Below, piece by piece: positions 34,531 through 42,927 of a DNA stretch of 64,000 bases. The number at the start of each line of letters is the position of its first letter. The first letter of the stretch is position 1. The translations under genes were made by a program, and so were the position numbers. The stretch spans positions 16,521-80,520 of the forward strand of contig NZ_FNDY01000019.1 in NCBI RefSeq assembly GCF_900099895.1, in the 5' to 3' direction. Source of the stretch: Paenibacillus naphthalenovorans. Its GTDB lineage: Bacteria > Bacillota > Bacilli > Paenibacillales > NBRC-103111. Under the pieces are notes generated by a model. It searched no databases. It was not told where the DNA came from and saw only the letters and a program-made list of their open reading frames with translations.

Positions 34531-36258
34531 ATGACAGAACGCCAACTTGTCGAAACGATTCCAAGTGTGAAAGGGAGGTATAATCTGCAATCCTACGAAT
34601 CCGCTTACAGTACGTTTCGCTGGGACGAAATCAAGACTCAATTTACTTGGCATCAAACAGGCAATTGCAATTTGGCCTACGAGGCGATCGACCGCCATGC
34701 GCAAGGGTCTCTAAAGAATAAAACGGCCTTAATTTATGAGGATGACGCGCGTAAGGAAAAATATACATTCGAGCAGCTCAGCCAAATCTCCAACCGGTTC
34801 GGTAATTTGCTGCTGAAGCTGGGCATTGGTCAAGGAGACCGTGTCTTTTTCTTCATGCCGAGGAACCCGGAGATTTATACGGGTATCATAGGAACGATCA
34901 AGATCGGCGCAATCGTCGGCCCTTTGTTCGAAGCCTTTATGGAAGGGGCTGTACTGGACCGGCTCGCCGATGCCGAAGCAGTGGCCATTGTCACAACCTC
35001 CGCGTTGAAGCAGCGTATTCCGCGCGATAAGCTCCCGCACTTGAAATATGTCATTGTTGTCGATGAACAGGAGCAATGGCTTCCGGGAGAAATCGATTAC
35101 CGTCAGGAGATGGCGGAAGCGTCCGACGAATTGGACATTGCATGGGTTGATCTTGAACATCCCTTCATATTGCACTATACATCCGGATCGACGGGCAAGC
35201 CCAAAGGCGTGCTCCACGTTCACGGAGCCATGATCCAGCATTACATTACCGGCAAATGGGTGCTGGACCTGCAGGATGACGATATTTACTGGTGTACTGG
35301 CGATCCAGGGTGGGTGACCGGAACCACATACGGTATATTTGCCCCATGGTTGAACGGGGCGACCAATCTGATCCGCGGCGGACGATTTTCTCCCGAGCGC
35401 TGGTATCAGACGATTGAGGATTACAAGGTTACGGTTTGGTACAGCGCGCCGACGGCGTTTCGGATGCTGATGTCTGCGGGCGATGAAGTGGCAAGAAAGT
35501 CCGATTTATCCACGCTTCGTCATGTGCTTTCCGTGGGCGAACCGCTAAACCCCGAAGTGATCCGCTGGGGAATGAAAGTATTCGGCAAACGAATTCACGA
35601 TACATGGTGGATGACGGAAACCGGTGCGCATATGATTGTTAATTTCCCATGTATGGATATGCGTCCGGGATCGATGGGCAAGCCGTTCCCGGGCATTCAA
35701 GCGGCGATTGTCGATGACCAGGGCAATGAACTGCCGCCGTATCGCCTGGGCAATCTGGCCATCCGTACCCCGTGGCCGTCCATGATGCGCAAGATTTGGA
35801 ACAACCCGGCCAAATATGAAGAGTATTTCCGTTTGAAGGGCTGGTACATTTCAGGCGACTCCGCTTACCGTGACGAAGACGGTTACTTCTGGTTCCAAGG
35901 CCGCGTGGACGATGTGATCAACACATCGGGCGAAAGGGTCGGTCCGTTCGATGTGGAAAGCAAACTCGTGGAGCATCCCGCTGTGGCGGAAGCGGGCGTG
36001 ATCGGTAAGCCCGATCCGATTCGCGGCGAGATCATCAAAGCATTCATCTCTTTGCGCGAGGGTTATCGCGAAACGCCGGAGCTGCTGGAGGAAATTCGTT
36101 TATTTGTGCGCAACGGGCTTTCCGCACATTCGGCCCCACGGGAAATCGAGGTGGTAGGCAAGCTGCCCAAGACAAGATCCGGCAAAATCATGCGCAGGGT
36201 ATTGAAGGCCCAGGAGTTAGGCCTTCCGACAGGAGATCTTTCCACTATTGAGGATTAA
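34531..36258 (+). CDS. acsA: Acetyl-CoA synthetase (AcsA)
   Basis: A 575-residue AMP-forming ligase converting acetate, ATP and CoA to acetyl-CoA. Core motif YTSGSTGKPKGV (about 215), WWMTETG (about 365), FQGRVDDVINTSGERVGP and the C-terminal acetylatable Lys motif KTRSGKIMRR are all present. Length and sequence features match B. subtilis AcsA (572 residues). ATG 34531 lies in the promoter-proximal leader after GGTTAAGG. Single gene with its own terminator. A propionate or related short-chain preference cannot be excluded, but acetate is the usual substrate. Confidence 0.95.
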   Translation: MTERQLVETIPSVKGRYNLQSYESAYSTFRWDEIKTQFTWHQTGNCNLAYEAIDRHAQGSLKNKTALIYEDDARKEKYTFEQLSQISNRFGNLLLKLGIGQGDRVFFFMPRNPEIYTGIIGTIKIGAIVGPLFEAFMEGAVLDRLADAEAVAIVTTSALKQRIPRDKLPHLKYVIVVDEQEQWLPGEIDYRQEMAEASDELDIAWVDLEHPFILHYTSGSTGKPKGVLHVHGAMIQHYITGKWVLDLQDDDIYWCTGDPGWVTGTTYGIFAPWLNGATNLIRGGRFSPERWYQTIEDYKVTVWYSAPTAFRMLMSAGDEVARKSDLSTLRHVLSVGEPLNPEVIRWGMKVFGKRIHDTWWMTETGAHMIVNFPCMDMRPGSMGKPFPGIQAAIVDDQGNELPPYRLGNLAIRTPWPSMMRKIWNNPAKYEEYFRLKGWYISGDSAYRDEDGYFWFQGRVDDVINTSGERVGPFDVESKLVEHPAVAEAGVIGKPDPIRGEIIKAFISLREGYRETPELLEEIRLFVRNGLSAHSAPREIEVVGKLPKTRSGKIMRRVLKAQELGLPTGDLSTIED

Positions 36259-36268
36259 TGCGATGTTT

Positions 36269-36314
36269 GGGCTGTTCCCGAAGCGGATGTATGCTTTGGG
36301 ATTCGCCCTTTTTT
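36269..36314 (+). terminator. Intrinsic terminator of acsA
   Basis: Imperfect stem from GGGC (36269-36272) with TTCCCGAAGC to GCTTTGGGAT and GCCC (36305-36308), followed by TTTTTT. Confidence 0.78.
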
Positions 36315-36333
36315 CTTATGGACCGCAAAATAA

Positions 36334-38040
36334 ATGCTAAATTTATCCATATCCACATCCGATAACAGGTATAGGGATTATGGCTTCATCTATTATAGCG
36401 CTGGCAAAGCGAAGGGGGCATTCCATGTGAAAATACCTAAACAGCTGGAACATCGCGCATTAGCCAAAGTACAATCCATGGCGGCAGAGATCGGCAAGCT
36501 TTTGGAGGGACATGATTTGTCCGAAAGGTCGGAAGAAATTCGGGCGCTGCTCGACAATGGTCTTCAGCATGACGAATACTTTTTGCTCGTAGAGCATCAG
36601 GGTCTTTCCGTCCTGCATACCAATCGGCTCCGGGAGGGCACGATCTTCAACGACACCGTCGGCCTGGCGGCCGCTCAAACGAGCGAACCGTTAACCCAGA
36701 TTTACCACCGGAATACAGGAGAGGTCTTATTGGATGCAGCGGTTCCGGTGAACATTCCCGGAAGGAAGGATTCGCCGTATAATTTGCGGTTAGGCGTAGT
36801 TGTGCAGTCTTTATCGTTTCGGACCCTGTTTTATAGCTTATTCGGCATTCCTCTGCTCATCGGATTGGGCGGACTTTGGTTGGCCGATTCGGCGGGCGAA
36901 CGCGTATGGCTGAGTTTGCTGTTGTTGGCGTCATTCTTGCTTGTAAGCGTTTACTTACAGCAAACCGTTTTTCAGGGAATAAAAAACTGGACGGAAAGGA
37001 TGAAGGCGATCTCTTCAGGCAAGCTCATGCCCGTTCCGGCAGGCTCCAGGCGCAATGAGCTCGGGCAGGTTTCATTTGAAATTAACAAAATTGTCATCGG
37101 CATGAGAACGATTTTGTCGGAGATGAAGGAGGTTTCAGCGACCGTCAATACCATCGGCTCCGAACAGGCGGATGAACTTCGCCGGCTTCTTTCCTCGGCC
37201 GAGCAGCTGTCGGCAAGTATGCAGGAAGTGAGCGCGGGAGCAACCGACCAGCTGGAGCTCATAGAACAAAACAGCAGCTTGATGAACCAGATTCAAGAGC
37301 TGGTCAGCCGGGCCGGTCAAGAATTGGAGCTTTCCGGCAGGATATCCGAGGAGGCACGGGCGTCCTCTCATATGGGACTGGAGAAAACATTGGAGATGCG
37401 CAAGGAAATGAATGATTTGCATGAAACGAGCAAGCAGAGTGTTTCATCTATGGAAGAGCTGGAGCGGCAATCGCAAGAAATGAGAGAGTTCATAACTTAC
37501 ATACGGGAAATCGCCGAACAGACGAATTTGTTGGCGTTGAACGCGGCGATTGAAGCGGCAAGAGCCGGGGAAGAGGGCAGGGGATTTGGGGTGGTAGCCG
37601 ATGAAGTGCGCAAGCTTGCCGCTACATCCAATGAGGTGGCGGATCGCGCGATAGAGCTGACGCATAATATGGCGCTGAAATCGAAAGAAACCGCAGCCAG
37701 TGTGAAAGCGGGGCAGTTTGCTGTAGAACGGGGAATCCGCACGCTGGGCGAATTGAACGATATGATTCGCAATGTCGCCGACAAATGCAGCCGGACGGCC
37801 GAACAAGCGGTCGTTCACTCCGCGGAAATGCGTGAAATTCAGCTGGGACTCCATTCTATGGAAGACAGGATAAAGACGATTTGGGATATATCCCAGCAGT
37901 TTACCGCATCTGCGCAATCCATGGCGGTCAACGGAGAACAGCATCATATGGCTACGGAACTCATTGCTGAACAAGCGGAATTGCTCAAAAGCATTTCCGG
38001 CAATCTGCAAAAGATCACTGGTCGATTTGTAATGGAATAG
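36334..38040 (+). CDS. Methyl-accepting chemotaxis protein
   Basis: A protein of up to 568 residues. The N-terminal sensing region (about 1-165) is followed by two membrane segments (about 168-184 and 190-210), a HAMP-like linker, and the coiled-coil signalling domain whose hairpin tip is [33 protein letters not shown] ([20 protein letters not shown]). It transmits ligand signals to CheA/CheW. The start is uncertain: ATG 36334 lacks a ribosome-binding site, while GTG 36427 has AGGGGG upstream and would remove 31 residues. It is unusual in lacking a first N-terminal membrane anchor, which suggests a cytoplasmic sensory head. Ligand unknown; neighbouring genes do not settle it. Confidence 0.92.
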   Translation: MLNLSISTSDNRYRDYGFIYYSAGKAKGAFHVKIPKQLEHRALAKVQSMAAEIGKLLEGHDLSERSEEIRALLDNGLQHDEYFLLVEHQGLSVLHTNRLREGTIFNDTVGLAAAQTSEPLTQIYHRNTGEVLLDAAVPVNIPGRKDSPYNLRLGVVVQSLSFRTLFYSLFGIPLLIGLGGLWLADSAGERVWLSLLLLASFLLVSVYLQQTVFQGIKNWTERMKAISSGKLMPVPAGSRRNELGQVSFEINKIVIGMRTILSEMKEVSATVNTIGSEQADELRRLLSSAEQLSASMQEVSAGATDQLELIEQNSSLMNQIQELVSRAGQELELSGRISEEARASSHMGLEKTLEMRKEMNDLHETSKQSVSSMEELERQSQEMREFITYIREIAEQTNLLALNAAIEAARAGEEGRGFGVVADEVRKLAATSNEVADRAIELTHNMALKSKETAASVKAGQFAVERGIRTLGELNDMIRNVADKCSRTAEQAVVHSAEMREIQLGLHSMEDRIKTIWDISQQFTASAQSMAVNGEQHHMATELIAEQAELLKSISGNLQKITGRFVME

Positions 38041-38047
38041 CTTGCGA

Positions 38048-38086
38048 AACAACAGGCCGCGATATTGTCACAACCTGTTGTTTCTT
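38048..38086. terminator. Bidirectional terminator between MCP gene and gentisate operon
   Basis: AACAACAGG (38048-38056) pairs with CCTGTTGTT (38074-38082) and is flanked by T-rich sequence, between two converging genes. Confidence 0.75.
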
Positions 38087-38097
38087 ATAAAGAACAT

Positions 38098-39279
38098 TTA
38101 CATGTATCTGCGGCCGTAGAGCCAGTCGGAAACACTGAAGTCGTCAGCGCTTCGCCCGGCTAGAATTCTGTTCCGCAGAAGGATGGCCATGGCGTCTCCG
38201 GTGTGGAGGAATTCGCCCCACAGGCGGGCGCTGCGCTGCACTTCCGCCGTGCGTGGAATGCGTTCCTCCTGATAGGCCAGGAAAGCCTTTTCCGTATCGT
38301 TGCCGTACTTGCGGAGAGATTCGGTCAGACATGCAACATCCTCCAAGGCCTGGCAACCGCCTTGAGCGAGATACTGCAGCATAGGGTGGGCGGCGTCTCC
38401 GAGCAGGGTAATGCGTCCCGCCGTCCAGTTACCGATCGGCTCCCGGTCATACATCGGCCAGCGGCGCTGACGTTGAATGAAGGTCACGGCATGGCGTACA
38501 GGCTCGCAGCATGTGCCGAAATGCTCATCCAACTCCTCCGGTGTGCCCCAGTCATCGGAATCTTCCTTGTATCGGAAGCTTTTGAATACAACCACTTGGT
38601 TGTAAAGCTCCTTCCGGCGTACAGGGTACTGGACAAGGTGGAGGTTAGGGCCGATCCACATGATGACATCATCCAGGTCGGCGCTCGGAGTAATCTCAGA
38701 CATAGGGATCGCGCCGCGGTAAGCTACATATTGCGAGCAGACGGGCTTGTCGGGACTGAACAGTTTGCGTGTATTAGACCACAGTCCGTCAGCTCCGATC
38801 ACTGCGCCGGAGAGGTAGGTTGTACCGTCGGAGCAGGTAACCCGGACCTTCTCGCCGACATTCTCGGCAGATTGCACCACTTGGTTGTTCACCAGCGTAA
38901 TCTGGTCGTTAGCCCGGCAAGCATCAAGCAAAGCCTTGTGCAAATCGGAACGGTGCAGCACGATGTACGGATAACCGTAACGCTCGAGGAAGGCCTCGCC
39001 AAGACTAAGCGCGCTAAGTTCTTTTCCGGTAAAGGCATCCATCAGCACCAAACGTTTCGGAAAGACCGCATATTCCGATATGGCATCAAGTACCCCCAGT
39101 TTGTCTAATACCGCCGTAGCATTTGGCGCCAGCTGGATACCTGCGCCGATCTCGCCGAATTCAGGCGCTTGCTCTAGCACATGTACGGATCGACCCGTCT
39201 GGGTAACACCGAGCGCAGTCGCGAGACCGCCGATGCCGCCGCCAACGATCAGGAACGGAACGTTTATTTCTTTCGTCAT
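38098..39279 (-). CDS. FAD-dependent aromatic hydroxylase, probable 3-hydroxybenzoate 6-monooxygenase
   Basis: A 393-residue class A flavoprotein monooxygenase. FAD motif GGGIGGLATAL (13-23), the conserved DG segment GADGLWSNTR and GDAAHPMLQYLAQGGCQALED are present. It is the last gene of the gentisate operon, so the product should be gentisate. Single-component flavin enzymes that make gentisate act on 3-hydroxybenzoate (6-hydroxylation) using NADH and O2; salicylate hydroxylases of the same fold give catechol instead. The substrate is therefore inferred from the adjacent dioxygenase. ATG 39279. Confidence 0.87.
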   Translation of the reverse strand: MTKEINVPFLIVGGGIGGLATALGVTQTGRSVHVLEQAPEFGEIGAGIQLAPNATAVLDKLGVLDAISEYAVFPKRLVLMDAFTGKELSALSLGEAFLERYGYPYIVLHRSDLHKALLDACRANDQITLVNNQVVQSAENVGEKVRVTCSDGTTYLSGAVIGADGLWSNTRKLFSPDKPVCSQYVAYRGAIPMSEITPSADLDDVIMWIGPNLHLVQYPVRRKELYNQVVVFKSFRYKEDSDDWGTPEELDEHFGTCCEPVRHAVTFIQRQRRWPMYDREPIGNWTAGRITLLGDAAHPMLQYLAQGGCQALEDVACLTESLRKYGNDTEKAFLAYQEERIPRTAEVQRSARLWGEFLHTGDAMAILLRNRILAGRSADDFSVSDWLYGRRYM

Positions 39280-39349
39280 AACGGTATGCTCCTCTAATAA
39301 TGTTGATTTAAATTAAAGCGGATAAGGGAATGAATCCGGAACTTGCGAG

Positions 39350-40462
39350 TTAAGGTAACAGAGGTTTAAATTCATCCACAATTTCCTGGTTCCCTTGATT
39401 CTCTTCATAATGTTCTTCACGTTGAAGATCAAACTTCTCCATAATCGGCAGGTCGCTAACGGAGAACAAATAAGATTCTTCCGCAGCGACATGCTCGTGC
39501 CAGGCCCAGTTCGGTACGACAAGGAAATCGCCTTGGGACCAATCATAACGAATCCCGTTGATGACGGTATAACCTGTGCCTTTGAATACCTGATAAATGG
39601 TGGAGCTGGTATGCCTGTGCGCTTTGGAGTGAAATCCTTTAGGAAGCTTCTGCATCCAGGAAGCAATGTTCGGGTTCGCTGTTTTTCCGTTGGACGGATT
39701 GATATATTCTACCGCATAGCCATCGTACGGGTCCGGTTCAAACCGGCTTAAGCCTTCGAGTGCAGCCAAGGTCTGCTTCCATTTGAAAGAGCCCAGAGGC
39801 GCAGCCTGGGATTTGCGATCCGAGATGGGGCGAACCATGCCGCCTTCATAGCGTTGAGCGGTATAATTATCCGGCACCTTCGGCTGTTCGATCCTTTCAG
39901 GGTAATTTTCAAAGAACGTCCCGCCGATCGCGTAGATGGTCGGTATATCCAGGCAATCCATCCAGATCATCGGCTGATTTCCGGGATGGGCATGGCCATG
40001 CCAAAGCCCTCCCGGCGTGGTCAGAAAATCTCCTTCTTCCATGAAGATGCGTTCGCCTTGAACGATAGTGTAAGCTCCTTCTCCTTTCATGATGAAACGG
40101 AGAGCGCTTTGCGTATGCCGGTGTGACGGCGCGGTTTCGCCAGGGAGGATTAACTGAACCGCCGCATACAGGGTTTGGGTAGTGGAAGCCCATCCCCAGG
40201 GCTGCCGGTAGGTTAATCCCGGGTTTTGCAAATAGATGGCTCTTCTTTCACCGCCGCGATCGGGCGTGAAAATTTCTCTGGCTTCCATGAGCTTGGCGTA
40301 CAGCGTCTCCCATTTCCACAGATAAGGTACGGCTTGCGGAGTAGGCTGTTTATGCATCAAGTCAGGGATGGCATTCCAAAGAGGTCCCAGATGGTACTTC
40401 TCAATTTCCTTATTAAAATCTTGTACGGTTTGACTTTGGAAAAATTCCATTTTTTCTGCCAT
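39350..40462 (-). CDS. Gentisate 1,2-dioxygenase
   Basis: A 370-residue bicupin dioxygenase. The first cupin has Fe ligands His114 and His116 (SHRHTQSALRF) and His155 (GLWHGHAHPG). A second cupin follows with HRHTSSTIYQVFKGTG and NWAWHEH. It opens the gentisate ring to maleylpyruvate. Length and both cupins match the family. It precedes the hydroxylase and follows the DinB-fold gene in the operon. ATG 40462. Salicylate 1,2-dioxygenases are close relatives, but the FAD hydroxylase next door makes gentisate the best substrate. Confidence 0.94.
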   Translation of the reverse strand: MAEKMEFFQSQTVQDFNKEIEKYHLGPLWNAIPDLMHKQPTPQAVPYLWKWETLYAKLMEAREIFTPDRGGERRAIYLQNPGLTYRQPWGWASTTQTLYAAVQLILPGETAPSHRHTQSALRFIMKGEGAYTIVQGERIFMEEGDFLTTPGGLWHGHAHPGNQPMIWMDCLDIPTIYAIGGTFFENYPERIEQPKVPDNYTAQRYEGGMVRPISDRKSQAAPLGSFKWKQTLAALEGLSRFEPDPYDGYAVEYINPSNGKTANPNIASWMQKLPKGFHSKAHRHTSSTIYQVFKGTGYTVINGIRYDWSQGDFLVVPNWAWHEHVAAEESYLFSVSDLPIMEKFDLQREEHYEENQGNQEIVDEFKPLLP

Positions 40463-40490
40463 GCGACCACACCTCCAAAGGGTTTAGGGT

Positions 40491-40979
40491 TTAATGCGCT
40501 TCCCGATACTGTCCGATATTGCGGTTGATTTGGTTCAGGTGGGTGATGAGATGCTCGACCAACAGATGATCGACAATAAATTGCAGCGGCTTGGTTCCAA
40601 AGCGGGGGTTGCGGCTCGGCGCCTCCGCCTTTAAATCTTCCTCGGTAAGCGTGCCGAGAACCGCCTGTACTTGCGCCTTGGAGCTCTCAATGCCCTGAAG
40701 AACCTCGCCGGTGGAGCGCCCGCCGGCCGCAGCTACGGCGGCTAACCGGCCTTCATGCTGAAGTCCGCGTCCCCACTCGATACCCGGGGATTTCACCAAC
40801 GCTTGAATTTCATTCAACCAAAAAGGAGTGGCTTCTTCCACATGGCACAATACTTCGATCACGGACCATTTATCCTCGGCGGGCTTCCAGCGAATGATGT
40901 CTTCGGATAATCCTTTGGACACGCGCACCATGTCATCTATCGTGTCATGGATGGAGCGGATCGCCTCTTGGATGCTCAT
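40491..40979 (-). CDS. DinB-fold protein, candidate thiol-dependent maleylpyruvate isomerase
   Basis: A 162-residue four-helix-bundle protein of the DinB/YfiT superfamily. A plausible metal triad is His46 (LCHVEEA), His143 and His147 (VEHLITHLNQ). It lies between the ring-cleavage dioxygenase and the fumarylpyruvate hydrolase, exactly where an isomerase step is required. In actinobacteria this step is done by a mycothiol-dependent DinB-fold maleylpyruvate isomerase. Bacilli use bacillithiol, so a bacillithiol-dependent enzyme is my inference. It begins with ATG 40979, overlapping the hydrolase end closely (three bases between stop and ATG). A non-catalytic DinB protein cannot be excluded. Confidence 0.85.
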   Translation of the reverse strand: MSIQEAIRSIHDTIDDMVRVSKGLSEDIIRWKPAEDKWSVIEVLCHVEEATPFWLNEIQALVKSPGIEWGRGLQHEGRLAAVAAAGGRSTGEVLQGIESSKAQVQAVLGTLTEEDLKAEAPSRNPRFGTKPLQFIVDHLLVEHLITHLNQINRNIGQYREAH

Positions 40980-40981
40980 GC

Positions 40982-41926
40982 TTATTGTCCTCCTTCGACT
41001 TTGGATACCCGATTCTCCAACGCCCCGATGCGGTCGATTTCAATTCGAACCACGTCTCCGTCCTTCAAGAACACTTGAGGATCACGGGCTACGCCTACGC
41101 CGCCCGGTGTGCCTGTTAAAATCACATCGCCCGGCTCGAGGGTCATCAGGTTGGATAAAAACTCGACCAAATAGGCAACGGTAAACACCAGATTTTTTGT
41201 ATTGGAACGCTGACGCTCTTCGCCGTTGACGGTAAGCACGACTTCCAGGCCGGTCGGATCATCAAGCTCGTCGCTCGTCACCAACCATGGACCCATAGGG
41301 GCCGTACCTTCTACGGTTTTTCCCTGGAGCCATTGAAGGGTTCTTCGCTGCAAATCGCGGTATGTCACATCATTGACGATCGTGTAACCGGCTACATAAT
41401 CCAGTGCCTGATCCTGCGATACATTTCTGGCCCGCTTGCCAATGACAAAAGCAAATTCCGCTTCATAGTCAAGCTGCTCGGAGATCGGGAAGAAAGGAAT
41501 ATCATCCTGAGGGCCGATGATGGTATTGCTGAACTTGGCGAATACGACAGGAACGGGGGGGAGTCCGCGTCCCATCTCCAAAATATGCTCGCGATAATTA
41601 TGGCCGACACAAATCATTTTCCCGGGGTTGAGCACCGGAGCTTCCAATTTTACATCTGAAGTCGGGTGAACCGCCTTATATTTCAAGGCAGCCTCATTCT
41701 GCCGAACATATTCGATCGCCTGTTTGGCCAATTGGAGACTTTGCTGTCCGCCTTGAAGAAATTCAACCATATTGGCAGGAATGTAGGCTTCTGCGATTTG
41801 CTCGGCCCGGATGACGCCTTGCGATTCAAGCATGCTGCGGTACGCCAAATTTAAATCGATGATCTGCTCGTCTGCGATGCAGCCGATCCGGGTAATCCCG
41901 TTATAACTAAAGCTCACTAATTTCAT
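40982..41926 (-). CDS. Fumarylpyruvate hydrolase (FAH family)
   Basis: A 314-residue FAH-family hydrolase with an N-terminal extension and a catalytic C-terminal domain. GKMICVGHNYREH, the metal-binding DYEAEFAFVIG, and GDVILTGTPGGVGVARDP are conserved. It should split fumarylpyruvate into fumarate and pyruvate, finishing the gentisate pathway; direct hydrolysis of maleylpyruvate is an alternative if the DinB protein is not an isomerase. ATG 41926. It follows the YciI-like gene in the operon. Confidence 0.92.
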   Translation of the reverse strand: MKLVSFSYNGITRIGCIADEQIIDLNLAYRSMLESQGVIRAEQIAEAYIPANMVEFLQGGQQSLQLAKQAIEYVRQNEAALKYKAVHPTSDVKLEAPVLNPGKMICVGHNYREHILEMGRGLPPVPVVFAKFSNTIIGPQDDIPFFPISEQLDYEAEFAFVIGKRARNVSQDQALDYVAGYTIVNDVTYRDLQRRTLQWLQGKTVEGTAPMGPWLVTSDELDDPTGLEVVLTVNGEERQRSNTKNLVFTVAYLVEFLSNLMTLEPGDVILTGTPGGVGVARDPQVFLKDGDVVRIEIDRIGALENRVSKVEGGQ

Positions 41927-41966
41927 GGTTATAACTCCTTATATCCAAAATTAAAGCCCTTACATT

Positions 41967-42221
41967 TTACTGAACGTTCCATTCCTTTATCGTATAGATA
42001 CATTCGTTCTCCATGTACATGGGATCTTGCTTCATGGTTTGGGTTGCGCTTTCAAGGGAATGTGCTTGAAGGACATAGGCACCGCCGGTTTGATCGTTAA
42101 AACCGCCGGCCGATACCAGGATGTCATTATCTCGCAAGCTTTGGATAAATTGACGATGCTCCGGTATGGAATTCCCGGAAAAGCCCGGTTTGCGTTCAAT
42201 GAATACGAGAAATTTTTTCAA
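41967..42221 (-). CDS. YciI-like small protein, first gene of the gentisate operon
   Basis: An 84-residue protein with the YciI ferredoxin-like fold. The conserved His22 (EHRQFIQSLRDN), AGGFNDQTGGAYVLQ and WNVQ C-terminus fit the family. The start is TTG 42221, with GAGGTGA upstream. YciI proteins resemble muconolactone isomerase but most have no known activity. As first gene of the gentisate operon it is expressed with the ring-cleavage enzymes and may act on one of the pathway intermediates; that is only inferred. Confidence 0.82.
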   Translation of the reverse strand: MKKFLVFIERKPGFSGNSIPEHRQFIQSLRDNDILVSAGGFNDQTGGAYVLQAHSLESATQTMKQDPMYMENECIYTIKEWNVQ

Positions 42222-42318
42222 TGGGATTCACCTCACTTTGATTTGGATAGTCAGCAATCAAGGATGACACAGTAACGCTGGTTGTGAATCACCTCGGTTG
42301 GATTGAAATCCACAAATA

Positions 42319-42376
42319 GAGAATTAAGTTCTCATTTATATTTCTATTATAACGATGACCGCCTGATGATTGTCAA
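42319..42376 (-). promoter_or_regulatory. Promoter and operator of the gentisate operon
   Basis: On the minus strand TTGACA (42376-42371) and TATAAT (42351-42346) are 19 bases apart. Downstream lies GAGAACTTAATTCTC (42333-42319), whose arms GAGAA/TTCTC form an inverted repeat. The same 15-mer with one base changed stands at the divergent TRAP promoter. It is the probable operator of the IclR protein encoded at 46031. Confidence 0.7.
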
Positions 42377-42520
42377 TATCAAAACATGAATATTTTTTCA
42401 AACGATTTTTTAAAACTATCGTCTCTATTGCGTAAAGCAGTAGTTTACAGGCGAGAAAAGCAGGCTTTGGAAGCGTCTGTCATTCGTGGTGCGATGAGGC
42501 TTGCTTCAAAAAAAATAATG

Positions 42521-42576
42521 TTGACAGAAACTTCATAACATAGTTATATAATATAAACATAGAGAACTTAATTCAC
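42521..42576 (+). promoter_or_regulatory. Promoter and operator of the second TRAP operon
   Basis: TTGACA (42521-42526) and TATATA (42545-42550) are 18 bases apart. GAGAACTTAATTCAC (42562-42576) covers the predicted start site and matches 14 of 15 bases of the operator before the gentisate operon, in the opposite genomic orientation. Confidence 0.7.
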
Positions 42577-42927
42577 ATATTATCGTTATCTAGTCCCAAT
42601 CAATTTAATCCCGATCCATGATTACTTGATAAGATGTATGCGTTTTCGAATTATCGGGTGTTGGAGAGTATTGGAGGATACATGCTGAGAAATCTTTGCG
42701 CTGGGTAGAAGAGATGGGATTGCGGGCATAGGAAAGGAGTGAAAAGAGTACCCGGCAGGATGCTTGTTGTATGCCGCAGCCTTCGTAATTTCAATCGTTG
42801 CAAGTAATATGAAAGCGATTTCTTCATGACGGAAGAGTTCATTCAACCTGCAATGAAATCACCATGAAACATTGGATGCCCGATGCAATGAATTTATAAA
42901 AAACAATTTATAGGGGGAATTTAAACT
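42577..42927 (+). other. Long leader of the second TRAP operon with a cre-like site
   Basis: About 360 untranslated bases separate the promoter from the dctP start. TGAAAGCGATTTCT (42810-42823) matches 12 of 14 bases of the cre consensus TGAAAGCGCTTTCA and could give CcpA control by roadblock. No riboswitch fold or convincing gene is recognised in the rest. Confidence 0.5.

Noticed and set aside
38203..39108. 301-codon plus-strand ORF opposite the FAD hydroxylase
   Set aside because: Antisense shadow; the minus-strand frame has the flavin motifs and fits the operon.
42622..42846. 74-codon and 63-codon minus-strand ORFs in the TRAP leader
   Set aside because: No ribosome-binding site, odd composition and location in a transcribed leader; not supported as genes.
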